DNA of 64,000 nt from Synechococcus sp. CBW1002 (GTDB lineage: Bacteria > Cyanobacteriota > Cyanobacteriia > PCC-6307 > Cyanobiaceae). How positions within the stretch are numbered: position 1 is the stretch's first letter; every line of letters starts with the position of its first letter. A program made the translations under genes and the position numbers. This document shows positions 29,101 through 37,210 of the stretch, piece by piece. Below the pieces are notes generated by a model that saw nothing but the letters and a program-made list of their open reading frames with translations, did no database searches and was not told the origin of the DNA. The stretch is from assembly GCF_015840915.1 (NCBI RefSeq), contig NZ_CP060398.1:2976001-3040000 (forward strand). The letters are read 5' to 3'.

Positions 29101-29404
29101 CGGCGGCCACCTGGAGGCAAAGGTACTGCGATGGATCGCCTTCAACAAGGTTTGGAGGAAATGCGAACCGAAGGCAATCTATCCAGCTATTTTCGGCGAT
29201 TGACCCATATTTCTTGGTGTATATCGTGGAGTAAGATTCTCGTGGGTTGGACCTGTCCTGGTCTTTGCTGTAGTAAAGACTGGCCCAAGGATCAGTCATC
29301 TCCTTTAGGAGTGATTCCCCTCTAACAAGTGCTTGCCAGTAAGATGAGGTGTCCTTGATCCCTGGATATCTGCATGCCATGCCTACAATTGCGTAGCCCT
29401 GCAT
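26105..29404 (-). CDS. Stand-alone KS-AT polyketide synthase
   Basis: This 1099-residue protein has a ketosynthase (about 1-470) with a complete Cys-His-His set: Cys214 in VDGACTSGMIAV, His348 in VEVHATGIPHGD and His388 in SSKSLIGHT. An acyltransferase follows (about 615-930) with AFLIPGEGVQS, Ser719 in LVGHSQGES and a likely His831 in RPYHTRYF. After a Ser/Thr/Pro-rich linker the tail DPVLGQQLLLEHSRTIL resembles the helical hook after the AT in PUFA- and heterocyst-glycolipid-type synthases. There is no KR, DH, ACP or TE. The KS active-site context differs from the usual DTACSSS. It probably condenses acyl units on a separate ACP; the product is unknown. Confidence 0.85.
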   Translation of the reverse strand: MQGYAIVGMACRYPGIKDTSSYWQALVRGESLLKEMTDPWASLYYSKDQDRSNPRESYSTIYTKKYGSIAENSWIDCLRFAFPPNLVEGDPSQYLCLQVAAEAMADALRGRAPEWIPHERTGVVVGMGDHPHRGIVGALMNGMILEHFIDVLADSVGAVLKGARRKQLRSLLSSAFELVTDPAITPNLISNVVSGTIANRLGLLGPNHLVDGACTSGMIAVDHAIKQLDTGDADLMLVGGVQATMNFPIYQLFCTINALSEEGIFPMSKSASGTLLSEGVGFIALKRLSDAVESGDPIYSVIRSVALASDGKGEGLLAPNRQGQVLAMKRAYQKCDIKPSDVSLVEVHATGIPHGDNTELSSMLEVFEGCHRGLSTIAVGSSKSLIGHTIPASSVASLIKASLALQNKLLPPSVCPDPLEAVADHSTPFYINRTLRRWFHSPAKPRIAAINSFGFGGINGHLLLQEFTDSNQQAGSPVILFPYTASKSPDLLADTDPSIGNDSSGKTYRGLLKYQHQGYTTTGRAIFLEADSRSELQDLIAGLEVDKIHQAVLFKSTHSNNQSSRAATRLVIFASSHRNLGEGLQDASSWLASNPSSSSHRGRHFIYSESADSRGKIAFLIPGEGVQSPEMLGDLTTNIDLFAYWYNFMDEALGREIPLGLVTCLPNADLDCARSANARRIELLYAQDSATQIIAACLMSFYEIASRIGLRPDQLVGHSQGESNAVMLSGSLATMKNQDDLRTRIKQIHEFFSKADSIDEFPEGSTFAISGLELGQLNTILKMRSEWSLISDNCRSQRVVFSEADFCEELVEHIAAAGGNILPTPLTRPYHTRYFKNGAETHRRLYREFPHSIQFESHHAVAYSCLTTKPYPSDYEQGMQIFIDQWLNPVRYEETIRNMYADGARYFIELGPNTTLTSYTKEALSEFPDIVAVSLGTSRKDSTTAFLQSVAILWTSGLDLNLGALDGLFIERYRTGLATVIKPATAVPVHSEIPQYNSVGLRDFLTSLASDVVPPSSGSRSESSSQTVSAQDPTSMAVISDPTSSGARSTSSPNALPVPVVKEQDPVLGQQLLLEHSRTILTILASAEASSKQILKQVD

Positions 29405-29761
29405 CGAACTTTTTTAGCTGTCTTTCAGATTAGCATGATTATGAGCAGTGCAGACTGTAGGCACGCCGCCTTCGCACTCAAGTAATCCCTCCCTGTCTGC
29501 ACCACCATCGGCTGCGGTGCTGACGCAGGCTCTTTCATGCTGCACTGAGCAAGCTGAACTGCTCTGTAACGAAGGGACTTCCGATCCCAAGAACTTATCT
29601 TATATTCATTGCTCTAAACCGATGAGTCTGACATCTGCCAGCACTGCAGACCTCAGCTATTGATCCACGAGAAGCAGTGCAGTCGTGGTCATGTTCAGTC
29701 TGTGCAGATTGGCGAATGCGATTGACGGATAGATGGGCATTTGGAAGTACGCGGATACATG
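29405..29761. other. Intergenic region between KS-AT and lipoprotein esterase
   Basis: 357 bp without a convincing gene. It is the upstream region of the KS-AT/PPTase operon. No strong Shine-Dalgarno sequence precedes the KS-AT start. Confidence 0.5.
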
Positions 29762-30844
29762 TCAATGTTTTAGGGCTCCAAGGATGGCCGCTCCTGTGCT
29801 GCTTCCAGGTTCTCCGATGCTCGTGTGCATCTCTTTGTGGTCATAAGGATGAGACGAGACCGAGGCGTTGAACGCCGAGCATTCATTGAGGGCACTCGCG
29901 AACGACCTGATTTCGTCCTGCTGTTTTTCTGGCCGCTGGGTTGAATACATGACCATCACCTCAGTCGGAGATGATTTCTTTGGACATGATGTCCTGACAA
30001 GTTGAGCAGGAACCCATTCTGCAATAAGGGAATTCTTGCCTGGCTCGCTTACGGCACTCTGCCCAAAAATTGCGACAAGGCTATCCTTGTATCGACGAAC
30101 TTTGCCTGTATACCAATTGGAGTCGTTCAGGATAAATTTGCTATAGATGTCTGCTGTTTTCCGATAGGATGGACTTGTGAGGGTAAGTGCTGCTAGATAG
30201 GCCCCTGCTGAATGCCCAATCATGGATGCATCTTTCATGGTGCATGAAGGTGAGGTTCTTCTTAGATTGCCTTCAAGCCATGCTGTGGCGGAAGCAACTG
30301 CACTCATCTGCTGCGCGATCAGCCCCTCGATCGGGCGTCCATACACTGGATAGTTTAAGGAGACAAGGCAGAAGCCATTGCGATTCAGCAGCTCGGGCAT
30401 GGATCCGACACTCCTTTTATCGCCTCTCATCAGAGATCCTCCATGAATATATACAAGTGTCGGACAAGGAGGCCCAGATGACTGCCTGCAAGCAAATATT
30501 TCGAGAGTATTGCTGCCTGCAGGAGCCCCTGGAATCAATGCTGAATAGGGCCATCCACCTGTTGATACATTGACTGGTTTAGCTGCTGCAGACTGCCTAG
30601 GGCCGCCCTGCATGCGGCGCTGGAATGACCTGGCCATAGCGCAGCTTGAGAGTATGGTTTCCGTCAGCAGCAAGATGGCCAAGAGCAGCAGCGAAGACTT
30701 CCATTTTCTACCCGGCGGTTGTGAAACCTTCTCTGCATGCGGGCCTGCAAGGATTGCCTTGGTTCGGCTCTGAGATCGTGACTTCTTGTTTGGTGGAGAG
30801 TTGAAACTAAAATAGTTTCGTTGAACCATGAATTGTTTTGCCAT
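29762..30844 (-). CDS. Alpha/beta-hydrolase, probable lipoprotein
   Basis: This 360-residue protein starts at the ATG (MAKQFMVQRNYFSF) that is preceded by a strong AAAGGAGG ribosome site; an upstream start 38 codons earlier lacks one. A basic leader of about 50 residues is followed by the hydrophobic stretch SLLLLAILLLTETILSSC, whose LSSC fits a lipobox, so membrane anchoring is likely. The catalytic part has VYIHGGSLMRGDKRSV, SMIGHSAGAYLAALTL and a late HPYDHKEMHTSIG. It is paralogous to the esterase at 24416-25330. An extracytoplasmic copy beside a cytoplasmic one suggests product export or surface tailoring, which is inference. Confidence 0.75.
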   Translation of the reverse strand: MAKQFMVQRNYFSFNSPPNKKSRSQSRTKAILAGPHAEKVSQPPGRKWKSSLLLLAILLLTETILSSCAMARSFQRRMQGGPRQSAAAKPVNVSTGGWPYSALIPGAPAGSNTLEIFACRQSSGPPCPTLVYIHGGSLMRGDKRSVGSMPELLNRNGFCLVSLNYPVYGRPIEGLIAQQMSAVASATAWLEGNLRRTSPSCTMKDASMIGHSAGAYLAALTLTSPSYRKTADIYSKFILNDSNWYTGKVRRYKDSLVAIFGQSAVSEPGKNSLIAEWVPAQLVRTSCPKKSSPTEVMVMYSTQRPEKQQDEIRSFASALNECSAFNASVSSHPYDHKEMHTSIGEPGSSTGAAILGALKH

Positions 30845-31299
30845 GTTTCCTCCTTTGAGTTCGATGGATGAGGTCGATGCTTTGAACAGAAACGTCTTCG
30901 AGTGCTTCTTGAGGGCATTGTACCTGGAATAGTCAAGGGACATGACAGCGGCTGTCATGTGCGAAACGGCCGATGTCTCCTGGCGCTGAGTCGTCTTCTC
31001 CCTTCATGCGCGAGCATGATCCATTGCGGCAACTGGATACTCCGGCCTCGCGATACTTTCAGTGGCTCCCAGCGATGGTGCGTTGTCAAGGAGTTTCGGT
31101 TGAAGTTAGTAACATCTCCGCTGTCTGAAGCTCAGCTTGGTCGACACCTTCAGGGGGGGGGCTCGACCCGAATCCAAGCTCGGTTTCTTAAGTGTTCAGG
31201 GAAGCGGGACAGCACTAGGGGAAGGCCGACTCTGCTGAACCCCTTACGCCTCCCTGAATTCCGGCATCAACTTAGGCTGGGAGCGCTTGCGATGAGGAC
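30845..31299. other. Upstream region of the lipoprotein esterase and edge of IS remnants
   Basis: The ribosome-binding site of the reverse-strand esterase is at about 30848-30858. The rest is non-coding; base composition turns GC-rich near 31130, where degraded IS DNA begins. Confidence 0.5.
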
Positions 31300-31510
31300 A
31301 CCTCCGGCCCGGATTCCAGCAGTGGACTGCTTGGTAACTCCAGCAAGGATCCGAATGCTGATCCTTGCTCAGCAGCAGCAGATTCAGGAACTCAGCCAAC
31401 GCAATGAGGAGCTGCAGCTGCAGCTCCAGATCATCGACATGGCCACTTCACTGGCCCGGCTGCGGGAAGGGATCGTTCGTAGCTCCCGTAATTCCTCCAA
31501 ACTGACGTGA
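31300..31510 (+). pseudogene. IS66-family transposase N-terminal stump
   Basis: The frame encodes ARIRMLILAQQQQIQELSQR, a coiled coil, and then LARLREGIVRSSRNSSKLT, equivalent to the IS66 leader ending in NSSKPPS. It stops at the junction with an IS481 remnant. The zinc finger and DDE core are absent; a complementary 3' part of an IS66 gene lies at 3887-7572. Confidence 0.65.
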
Positions 31511-31512
31511 CC

Positions 31513-31825
31513 CCAGCGGATTGAGCGCCCGCCGCTGGGTGTGGCTCATGCTGCGATGAATCGACAGTGAGGCTGGGCCACCGAAGCGATACTGGGTCAG
31601 CCAGAGGTAGGCACAGTGCAGGCTGATCCCGTTTTCGTCCGCCAGCTCCGAGAGTCTGCGGCCATGCTCCAAGTGCTGGTTCACAAGCCGGAGCCGGCCT
31701 CGCTGGGTCAGAGCGGCATTAGGTTTCCTAGGAGCCTGTCGCGCATAGATCAGCACCCAGTCTCTCCACAGCCGCCCATCAATCTGCCCAGATCCCAGTG
31801 ACTGCAATGGATCTGGGCGATACAC
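31513..31825 (-). pseudogene. IS481-family transposase N-terminal fragment
   Basis: The reverse-strand frame contains PNAALTQRGRLRLVNQHLEH, SELADENGISLHCAYLWL and YRFGGPASLSIHRSMS, the helix-turn-helix leader of IS481 transposases. The frame then runs into IS66 DNA and the rve core is lost. A hairpin CCAGATCC...GGATCTGG sits at its 5' edge (about 31791-31819) beside the IS1182 start. Confidence 0.65.
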
Positions 31826-34800
31826 TCGGGCATGCAGAAGCGCAAGACCTTTCGCCCCTGGCAGCCGCAGCAGGCCACCCTGCTGCCGCCGTCACCGCGT
31901 GAGTGGCTCTCAGAAGACCACCAGGTGTATTGGCCGCGTCCCTTGGCGTGGTGTAAATCCCGAGGCCCGATTGCCCTGGACTGAGGGAGAACAGGGGTGA
32001 ATGACGGGCTGTCATTCTCGAGGCGCATGTGCACCTCGTTATTTCACGATGAATCCAGACGATTGACTTGTCAAGTCTTTCGTCTGGATTGCCGATCGGT
32101 TGTGGGCTACACCTGCAATCTTGGTCGTGACGTCTGCGGTGCCGGCCCCCGGGCGGTGATCGCCGCCGCTGCGCCCTGTGGGGGCGCTACGGCGCGATCT
32201 CCTGGGGCCTGAGGCTCAGGCCGCTGCTTCTTGCAAGGAAGGCTGCGTGGGCAGCTCCGCCAGTGAGGGGATGGCGGCCATGCTCTCGGCGGAGAACATG
32301 CGCCGGCCCTCCAGCTGCCAGTGCTCGTCCTGCTCCAGCAGCACAGCCCCCACCAAGCGGGTGATCGAGGCGTCATTCGGGAAGATGCCAACCACCCGAG
32401 TGCGGCGTTTGATCTCCTCATTGAGGCGCTCGAGCAGGTTGGTGCTCCAAGTCTTTTTCCAGTGTTGAGGCGGGAAGTGACGGAAGGCGAGCACGTCTTC
32501 CCGGGCGTGCAGCATGAGCTCAGCAGCCTTGGGGAAGCGATCCACCAGTGAGCTGGCCAGATCGTCCCAGCGGGCCTCGATTTCGTCCGTTTTCTCCTGG
32601 GCGAACACCGAGCGCAAGGCAGCGGTGACCATGCCTTGGTGGGCCTTGGGCACCCGTTGGAGCAGGTTTCTGGCGAAATGGACCCTGCAGCGCTGCCAGC
32701 AGCTGCCCTGCAGCATCCGCCGGATCGCCTTGGTGAGGCCCACGTGCGCGTCGCTGATCACGAGCTTGACCCCAGTGAGGCCGCGCTCCTTGAGCGAGCC
32801 AATGAACTCGCTCCAGAAGCTCTCGGTTTCGCTGTCGCCCACCTTGATGCCGAGCAGCTCGCGGCGACCATCGGCATTGACGCCCATGGCCACCACCACA
32901 GCCCTGGAGCAGACCTGCATCGCCTTGCCGAGACGCCCGTGGAGATAGGTGGCATCGAGGTACAGGTAGGCGTAGCCGGTGGCCTCAAGGGGGCGGTTCA
33001 GGAAGGCCTGCACCTGGATGTCGATGTCAGCGCAGATGCGGCTCACCTGAGATTTGGAGATGCCGCTCTGGACTCCCAGGGCGGCCACCAGGGCGTCGAC
33101 CTTGCGCGTTGAGATGCCGCCGACATAGGCCTCCATCACCACGCCGTAGAGGGCCTGGTCCACACGGCGGCGCGGCTCCAGGATCGAGGGCAGGTGGCTG
33201 CCGGAGCGCAGTTTGGGGATGCGGAGATCGATGTCCCCCACCTGGGTGGCCAGGGTGCGCGGCCGGTAGCCGTTGCGGTAGCCGAGCCGCTCCTCGCTGC
33301 GCTCATGGCGCTCTGCGCCGAGCACGGCAGCGACCTCCAGCTCGATCAGCTGCTGCAGGCCGTGGCGCACCAGCTCGGGGATCAGCTCACCGGCGCTGCT
33401 GCCATCCAGTAGCGGCGCCAGCTCAATTGCGGCACGATTGGACGTGGGCGTGTGTCACGAGTCAGCAGGTGAAAGCCAAGGCTGATGAAACTGCATCGGG
33501 GATGGGAGTGTGGCCTCCCGGGATCGGCCTGCAGGGGCTGGTACCAAACCACCCCGTGCTGCTGCGTTCAAAAGACGTGGTGGTGAGCGACGGGGAAACG
33601 GCGGACTGGATCCGTCAGGTGTGCGACGAGAAGGTGAGCGCAAGCGAACCGTTGATGACGCGCCGATATCTATTTCAGACGCTGCCAAAACGGGAGGCGG
33701 CCCAAATCTCCTGGATCAGTGTGGACAGAGCCTGTCTATGGACCACACGGCAGCCGGCGTATAGACGGCACGAGCTCATCGCAGGCCCTGATGCGGAACG
33801 TGAGAACCTGCCATGGAATGCCAAGGGAACATCCCAAGTGGTCACCACCATGAGGGTCAATACCGATGTCTGTGGCAGGGGCGGAGCAACCCGTAGTAGC
33901 GATGATGGGTCTGTAACGGACTCGGAGCCAAGGGGTTGCATCATCCCGTTTGGAGTCTCCCATCAACTGCCTACGGCAGGAGGAATGGGATGACAACAGA
34001 CAAGCCGCTACCGATTACCAAGGTGATGGTCTGGAAGGCCTATCAACAGGTGAAACGGAACGGACAGGCGGCCGGTGTGGATGGCCAAAGCCTGGACGAC
34101 TTCAACAAGGATCTGGAGAATAATCTCTACAAACTCTGGAATCGGATGGCATCAGGAAGTTATCTTCCGCCACCAGTTCGGCGTGTGGAGATTCCCAAAT
34201 CCGGTGGAGGCGTCAGGCCGCTGGGTATCCCGACGGTTGCTGATCGCATCGCACAGATGGTGGTCAAGCAGGTGCTGGAGCCAGAGCTGGAGCTGATCTT
34301 TGATCAGGATTCCTACGGCTACAGACCGGGCAAGTCAGCGCATCAGGCAGTAGAGGTCTGCCGTCAGCGCTGCTGGAGGTCCAACTGGGTTCTCGATCTC
34401 GACATCAAGGGGTTTTTCGATGCTATCGATCACGACCTGTTGATGCGCGCGATCAAGGCCCATACCTCCGAGCGCTGGGTGGTGCTCTACCTGCAACGAT
34501 GGCTGCAGGCACCGGTTCTGTTGCCGGATGGCACGCTCCATCCCAGGGACCGGGGCACACCGCAAGGTGGTGTCATCAGTCCACTGCTGGCCAATCTGTT
34601 CCTGCACTATGCGTTTGATGTGTGGATGCGCCGGAGCCACCCGGCCATTGCCTTTGAGCGCTATGCAGATGATGTGATCTGTCATTGCCACAGCGAGAAG
34701 GAAGCTCGGCGGTTGCTGGAGGCATTGCAGGATCGCTTTGCGTCCTGTGGCCTCCAGCTTCATCCCCAGAAGACCCAGGTGGTCTACTGCAGGGATAGCA

Positions 34801-34891
34801 ACCGCCGGGCACCGCTTGCTGATGTCACGTTCACGTTTCTTGGTTTCGCGTTTCGGCCACGTGTGTCTCGCAATTCTCGCGGAGTCATCTA

Positions 34892-36658
34892 GGGACTCCT
34901 GAACAATCCAGATCCATTGCGCCGCAGCTGGTCTCAAGCATGAGAAACCGCTAAAGTGGCCGTGAATCAGGCAATCCGTGATTGCCTTTACTCCTGATCG
35001 CTCAATATGTACCGGAGGCACAATAACGGTCAGATCTCAATCAAGGAGTTCCACCTGCCATTTGGCGGCACACTTGATCCCGAGAATCGCTGGGTTCAAC
35101 TGGAGGGGCTGATCCCATGGGATGAGCTGGAAGAAACCTATGCCCCTCAATTCAGCGCCACAATTGGCGCTCCAGCCAAATCAGTGAGAATGGCCTTTGG
35201 TGCTCTCTACATCAAACAGAAGTTAGGGCTCACCGACGAAGAGACAGTCCATCAGATCAGAGAGAACGCCTATATTCAGTTCTTTCTCGGCTTTGCGGGC
35301 TACACAGCTAAGGCACCGTTTGATGCCTCGATGATGGTGCACTTTCGCAAGCGTTTTTCTGACGAGGATCTGCGCCGTATCAACGAGCTGGTGGTGCAGC
35401 GCGGCAAAGAGATCCTTCTGGAAGCACTTGCTCAGGCAGCAGACGATGACGACCATGATGATCGTGATTCCAGTGGAGGAGGCGCTCAGCTAGAACTTGA
35501 TGCGTTGATCAAGCCTGCTGACTGGCCAGAAGGAAAGAATTGGGGCACTCTCACGATTGATGCCAGTTGCACTCCAGCCGACATCACCTATCCCAGAGAC
35601 CTCAAGCTCCTCAACGAGGCTCGCACAACGACCGAGCGAGTCATTGATGATCTGTGCAGTCAGTCATCGGGATTCAGGAGACATCGACCTCGCTACGACC
35701 GTGGCCTTGCTCGTGCTCATTTCCTGAGAGTGGCGAAGCAAAAACGACCACGTCGCCGCAAAGTGAAGGCTGCCATTAAACATCAGCTTGGCTATGTGCG
35801 GCAGAATCTCAAGGCCATTGATGCTCTGATCGGCTGCGGGGCAAGGCTTTCCGAGCTTAAGAGGCATTGGTGGCAGAAGTTGTTGGCCTGCAGCGAGTTG
35901 GAGCGGCAACAGGGCCTTCTGCTCGCCTCTCAGACCAACAGCATTCCAGACCGCCTGGTGAATCTTGTGCAGACCCATATCCGCCCAATGGTGCGAGGCA
36001 AAGCACGTGCTGCGGTGGAGTTTGGAGCCAAAATCAGTGTTTCGGTTCAAAACGGCTTTCCGTTCTTGCACCGCATAAGCTGGAACCCCTACAACGAAGG
36101 AGAAGACCTTATCGCTCAGGCGGAAAAATACAAGCTGGATACAGGATCTTACCCAGAGCGAATCTGCGCCGACCGGATTTATATCACGGCCAAGAATAGG
36201 CATTTCTGCACGAGGAACGGTATTCGCCTCTCCGGCAAGCGATTGGGTCGCCCGCCCAAGGATCCTGATGTCACCACTGCACACAAGCACCAGCTCCGAT
36301 CTGATCAAGCTCGACGCAATGAAGTGGAAGGCGTCTTTGGCTCTGGAAAGCGCAAGTATTCCCTGGATCTGATCATGGCTCGTCTACCAGCTGGTGCCGA
36401 ATCCTCCATCTCGATGGCCTTTGTCGTGATGTGCGCGGAAAAGGTCTTGAGGCTGCTGCGCCTCTTTTTTGTCCTTCTTTTTGGGTGGATCTACAGCTTT
36501 TTTATGGCCTGGTCAGCGATCAGAGCGCCTGAGGGCATCTGCAAGCCATGCTTTTGAGATCTGGCCGACTTGATGTCACCGCGCTTGCCAGCCTGATTAA
36601 CGCGAAGCAAACGGACGAATCCGGCGCCGATGGGCCGAGAATCTTTTTCAGGAGTCCC
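34892..36658 (+). mobile_element. Intact ISDol1-like element, copy 3, in the intron
   Basis: 1767 bp with target duplication CATCTA (34886-34891, 36659-36664) inside the intron maturase gene. One mismatch (GAACAATCC for GAAAAATCC) near the left end and a few upstream bases distinguish it from copy 1. Confidence 0.93.
35007..36557 (+). CDS. DDE transposase (ISDol1-like / DUF772 type), copy 3
   Basis: This 516-residue product is identical to that at 1094-2644: the same DUF772-like leader, acidic spacer and catalytic blocks (LTIDASCTPADI, ICADRIYITAKNR, EVEGVFGSGKRKY). Being intact, it could mobilise all copies in trans. Confidence 0.9.
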   Translation: MYRRHNNGQISIKEFHLPFGGTLDPENRWVQLEGLIPWDELEETYAPQFSATIGAPAKSVRMAFGALYIKQKLGLTDEETVHQIRENAYIQFFLGFAGYTAKAPFDASMMVHFRKRFSDEDLRRINELVVQRGKEILLEALAQAADDDDHDDRDSSGGGAQLELDALIKPADWPEGKNWGTLTIDASCTPADITYPRDLKLLNEARTTTERVIDDLCSQSSGFRRHRPRYDRGLARAHFLRVAKQKRPRRRKVKAAIKHQLGYVRQNLKAIDALIGCGARLSELKRHWWQKLLACSELERQQGLLLASQTNSIPDRLVNLVQTHIRPMVRGKARAAVEFGAKISVSVQNGFPFLHRISWNPYNEGEDLIAQAEKYKLDTGSYPERICADRIYITAKNRHFCTRNGIRLSGKRLGRPPKDPDVTTAHKHQLRSDQARRNEVEGVFGSGKRKYSLDLIMARLPAGAESSISMAFVVMCAEKVLRLLRLFFVLLFGWIYSFFMAWSAIRAPEGICKPCF

Positions 36659-37187
36659 CATCTACACAGGCTTTTTGCCGGCAGTGAGTCCGCAGGCTCT
36701 CCAGCGTATGCGGGAGAGGATTAGGTCGATAGGGCTTCCATCGCTCGTGTATCTGTCGCTTGAGGAGATCGCTAAAGTGCTGAATCCAGTGATTCGTGGC
36801 TGGATTCAGTACTACGGTCGTTTCTATAGGACAGAACTGATCAGGAAGTTGTATCGCTACCTGGATGACAGAATTGCAGCCTGGTTACGGCAGAAGTACA
36901 AAAGGCTGCGGGGTCGTCGGCTCCAAAGCTGGCGAGTACTTGCCAGGATCAGGTCTGGACATCGTGATCTGTTCGCGCACTGGCGTCGAGTCAGTGAAGT
37001 GGCATGTGGATGATGGGAGCCGTATGACGCGAGAGTGTCACGTACGGTTCTGTGAGCACCTCGGGGGGAAGTTCCCCGGGGTGACTCGACATGGTTCGTC
37101 TGGTTGAGGTAGTGCTCAAACCAGGGTCACGGGCCTGCCCACCCCTTGCAACGCTGGCCGCTGAGCGGAACGTCTGAGGTGCGCGCT

Positions 37188-37210
37188 CAACCCCGGCTAC
37201 GCCGGGGTTG
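37188..37210. promoter_or_regulatory. Hairpin in the IS256 5' leader
   Basis: CAACCCCGGC-TAC-GCCGGGGTTG is a perfect 10-bp stem with a 3-nt loop. It lies between the IS256 right end and the transposase start. Such leader hairpins can block read-through or translation from outside promoters; that role is inferred. Confidence 0.5.

Larger units (their letters stand above)
33990..37013 (+). pseudogene. ltrA: Group II intron reverse transcriptase/maturase, interrupted
   Basis: The N-terminal RT domain (33990-34891) shows GVDGQSLDDFNK, PLGIPTVADRIAQMVV, DSYGYRPGKSAHQAV, DLDIKGFFDAID and the catalytic FERYADDVICHCHS. It is cut within RNSRGVIYTG. The remainder (36665-37013) is the maturase domain (PSLVYLSLEEIAKVLNPVIR, GWIQYYGRFYRTELIRKLYR). 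Joined, it is 1251 nt, 416 residues, in frame. There is no HNH endonuclease. With the element inside it, the intron cannot splice or move by itself. Confidence 0.92.
33450..37090 (+). mobile_element. Group II intron, carrying an ISDol1-like element
   Basis: The 5' end GTGTGTCACGAG fits the GUGYG consensus. The 3' end has domain V (GAGCCGTATGACGCGAGAG to CTCACGTACGGTTC-like pairing at about 37018-37054), a domain VI hairpin (CACCTCGGGGGGAAGTTCCC, about 37058-37085) and the terminal GAC. The distance from the 5' end to the maturase ORF (540 nt) fits domains I-III. The boundaries are fixed by restoration of the IS256 start codon when the intron is removed. Confidence 0.9.
32216..37092 (-). pseudogene. 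IS256 transposase with group II intron in its start codon
   Basis: The body of the 411-residue transposase is at 32216-33449: GYRNGYRPRTLATQVGDIDL, YLYLDATYLHGRLGKAMQV, KLVISDAHVGLTKAIRRML, and the C-terminal STNLLERLNEEIKRRTRVVG. Its in-frame upstream sequence contains no start codon. If the intron (33450-37090) is removed, the flanking bases join as CAT on the plus strand, an ATG on the coding strand that begins MPTSNRAAIELAPLLDG. The intron lies antisense to the gene, so splicing cannot repair the message. Confidence 0.92.
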
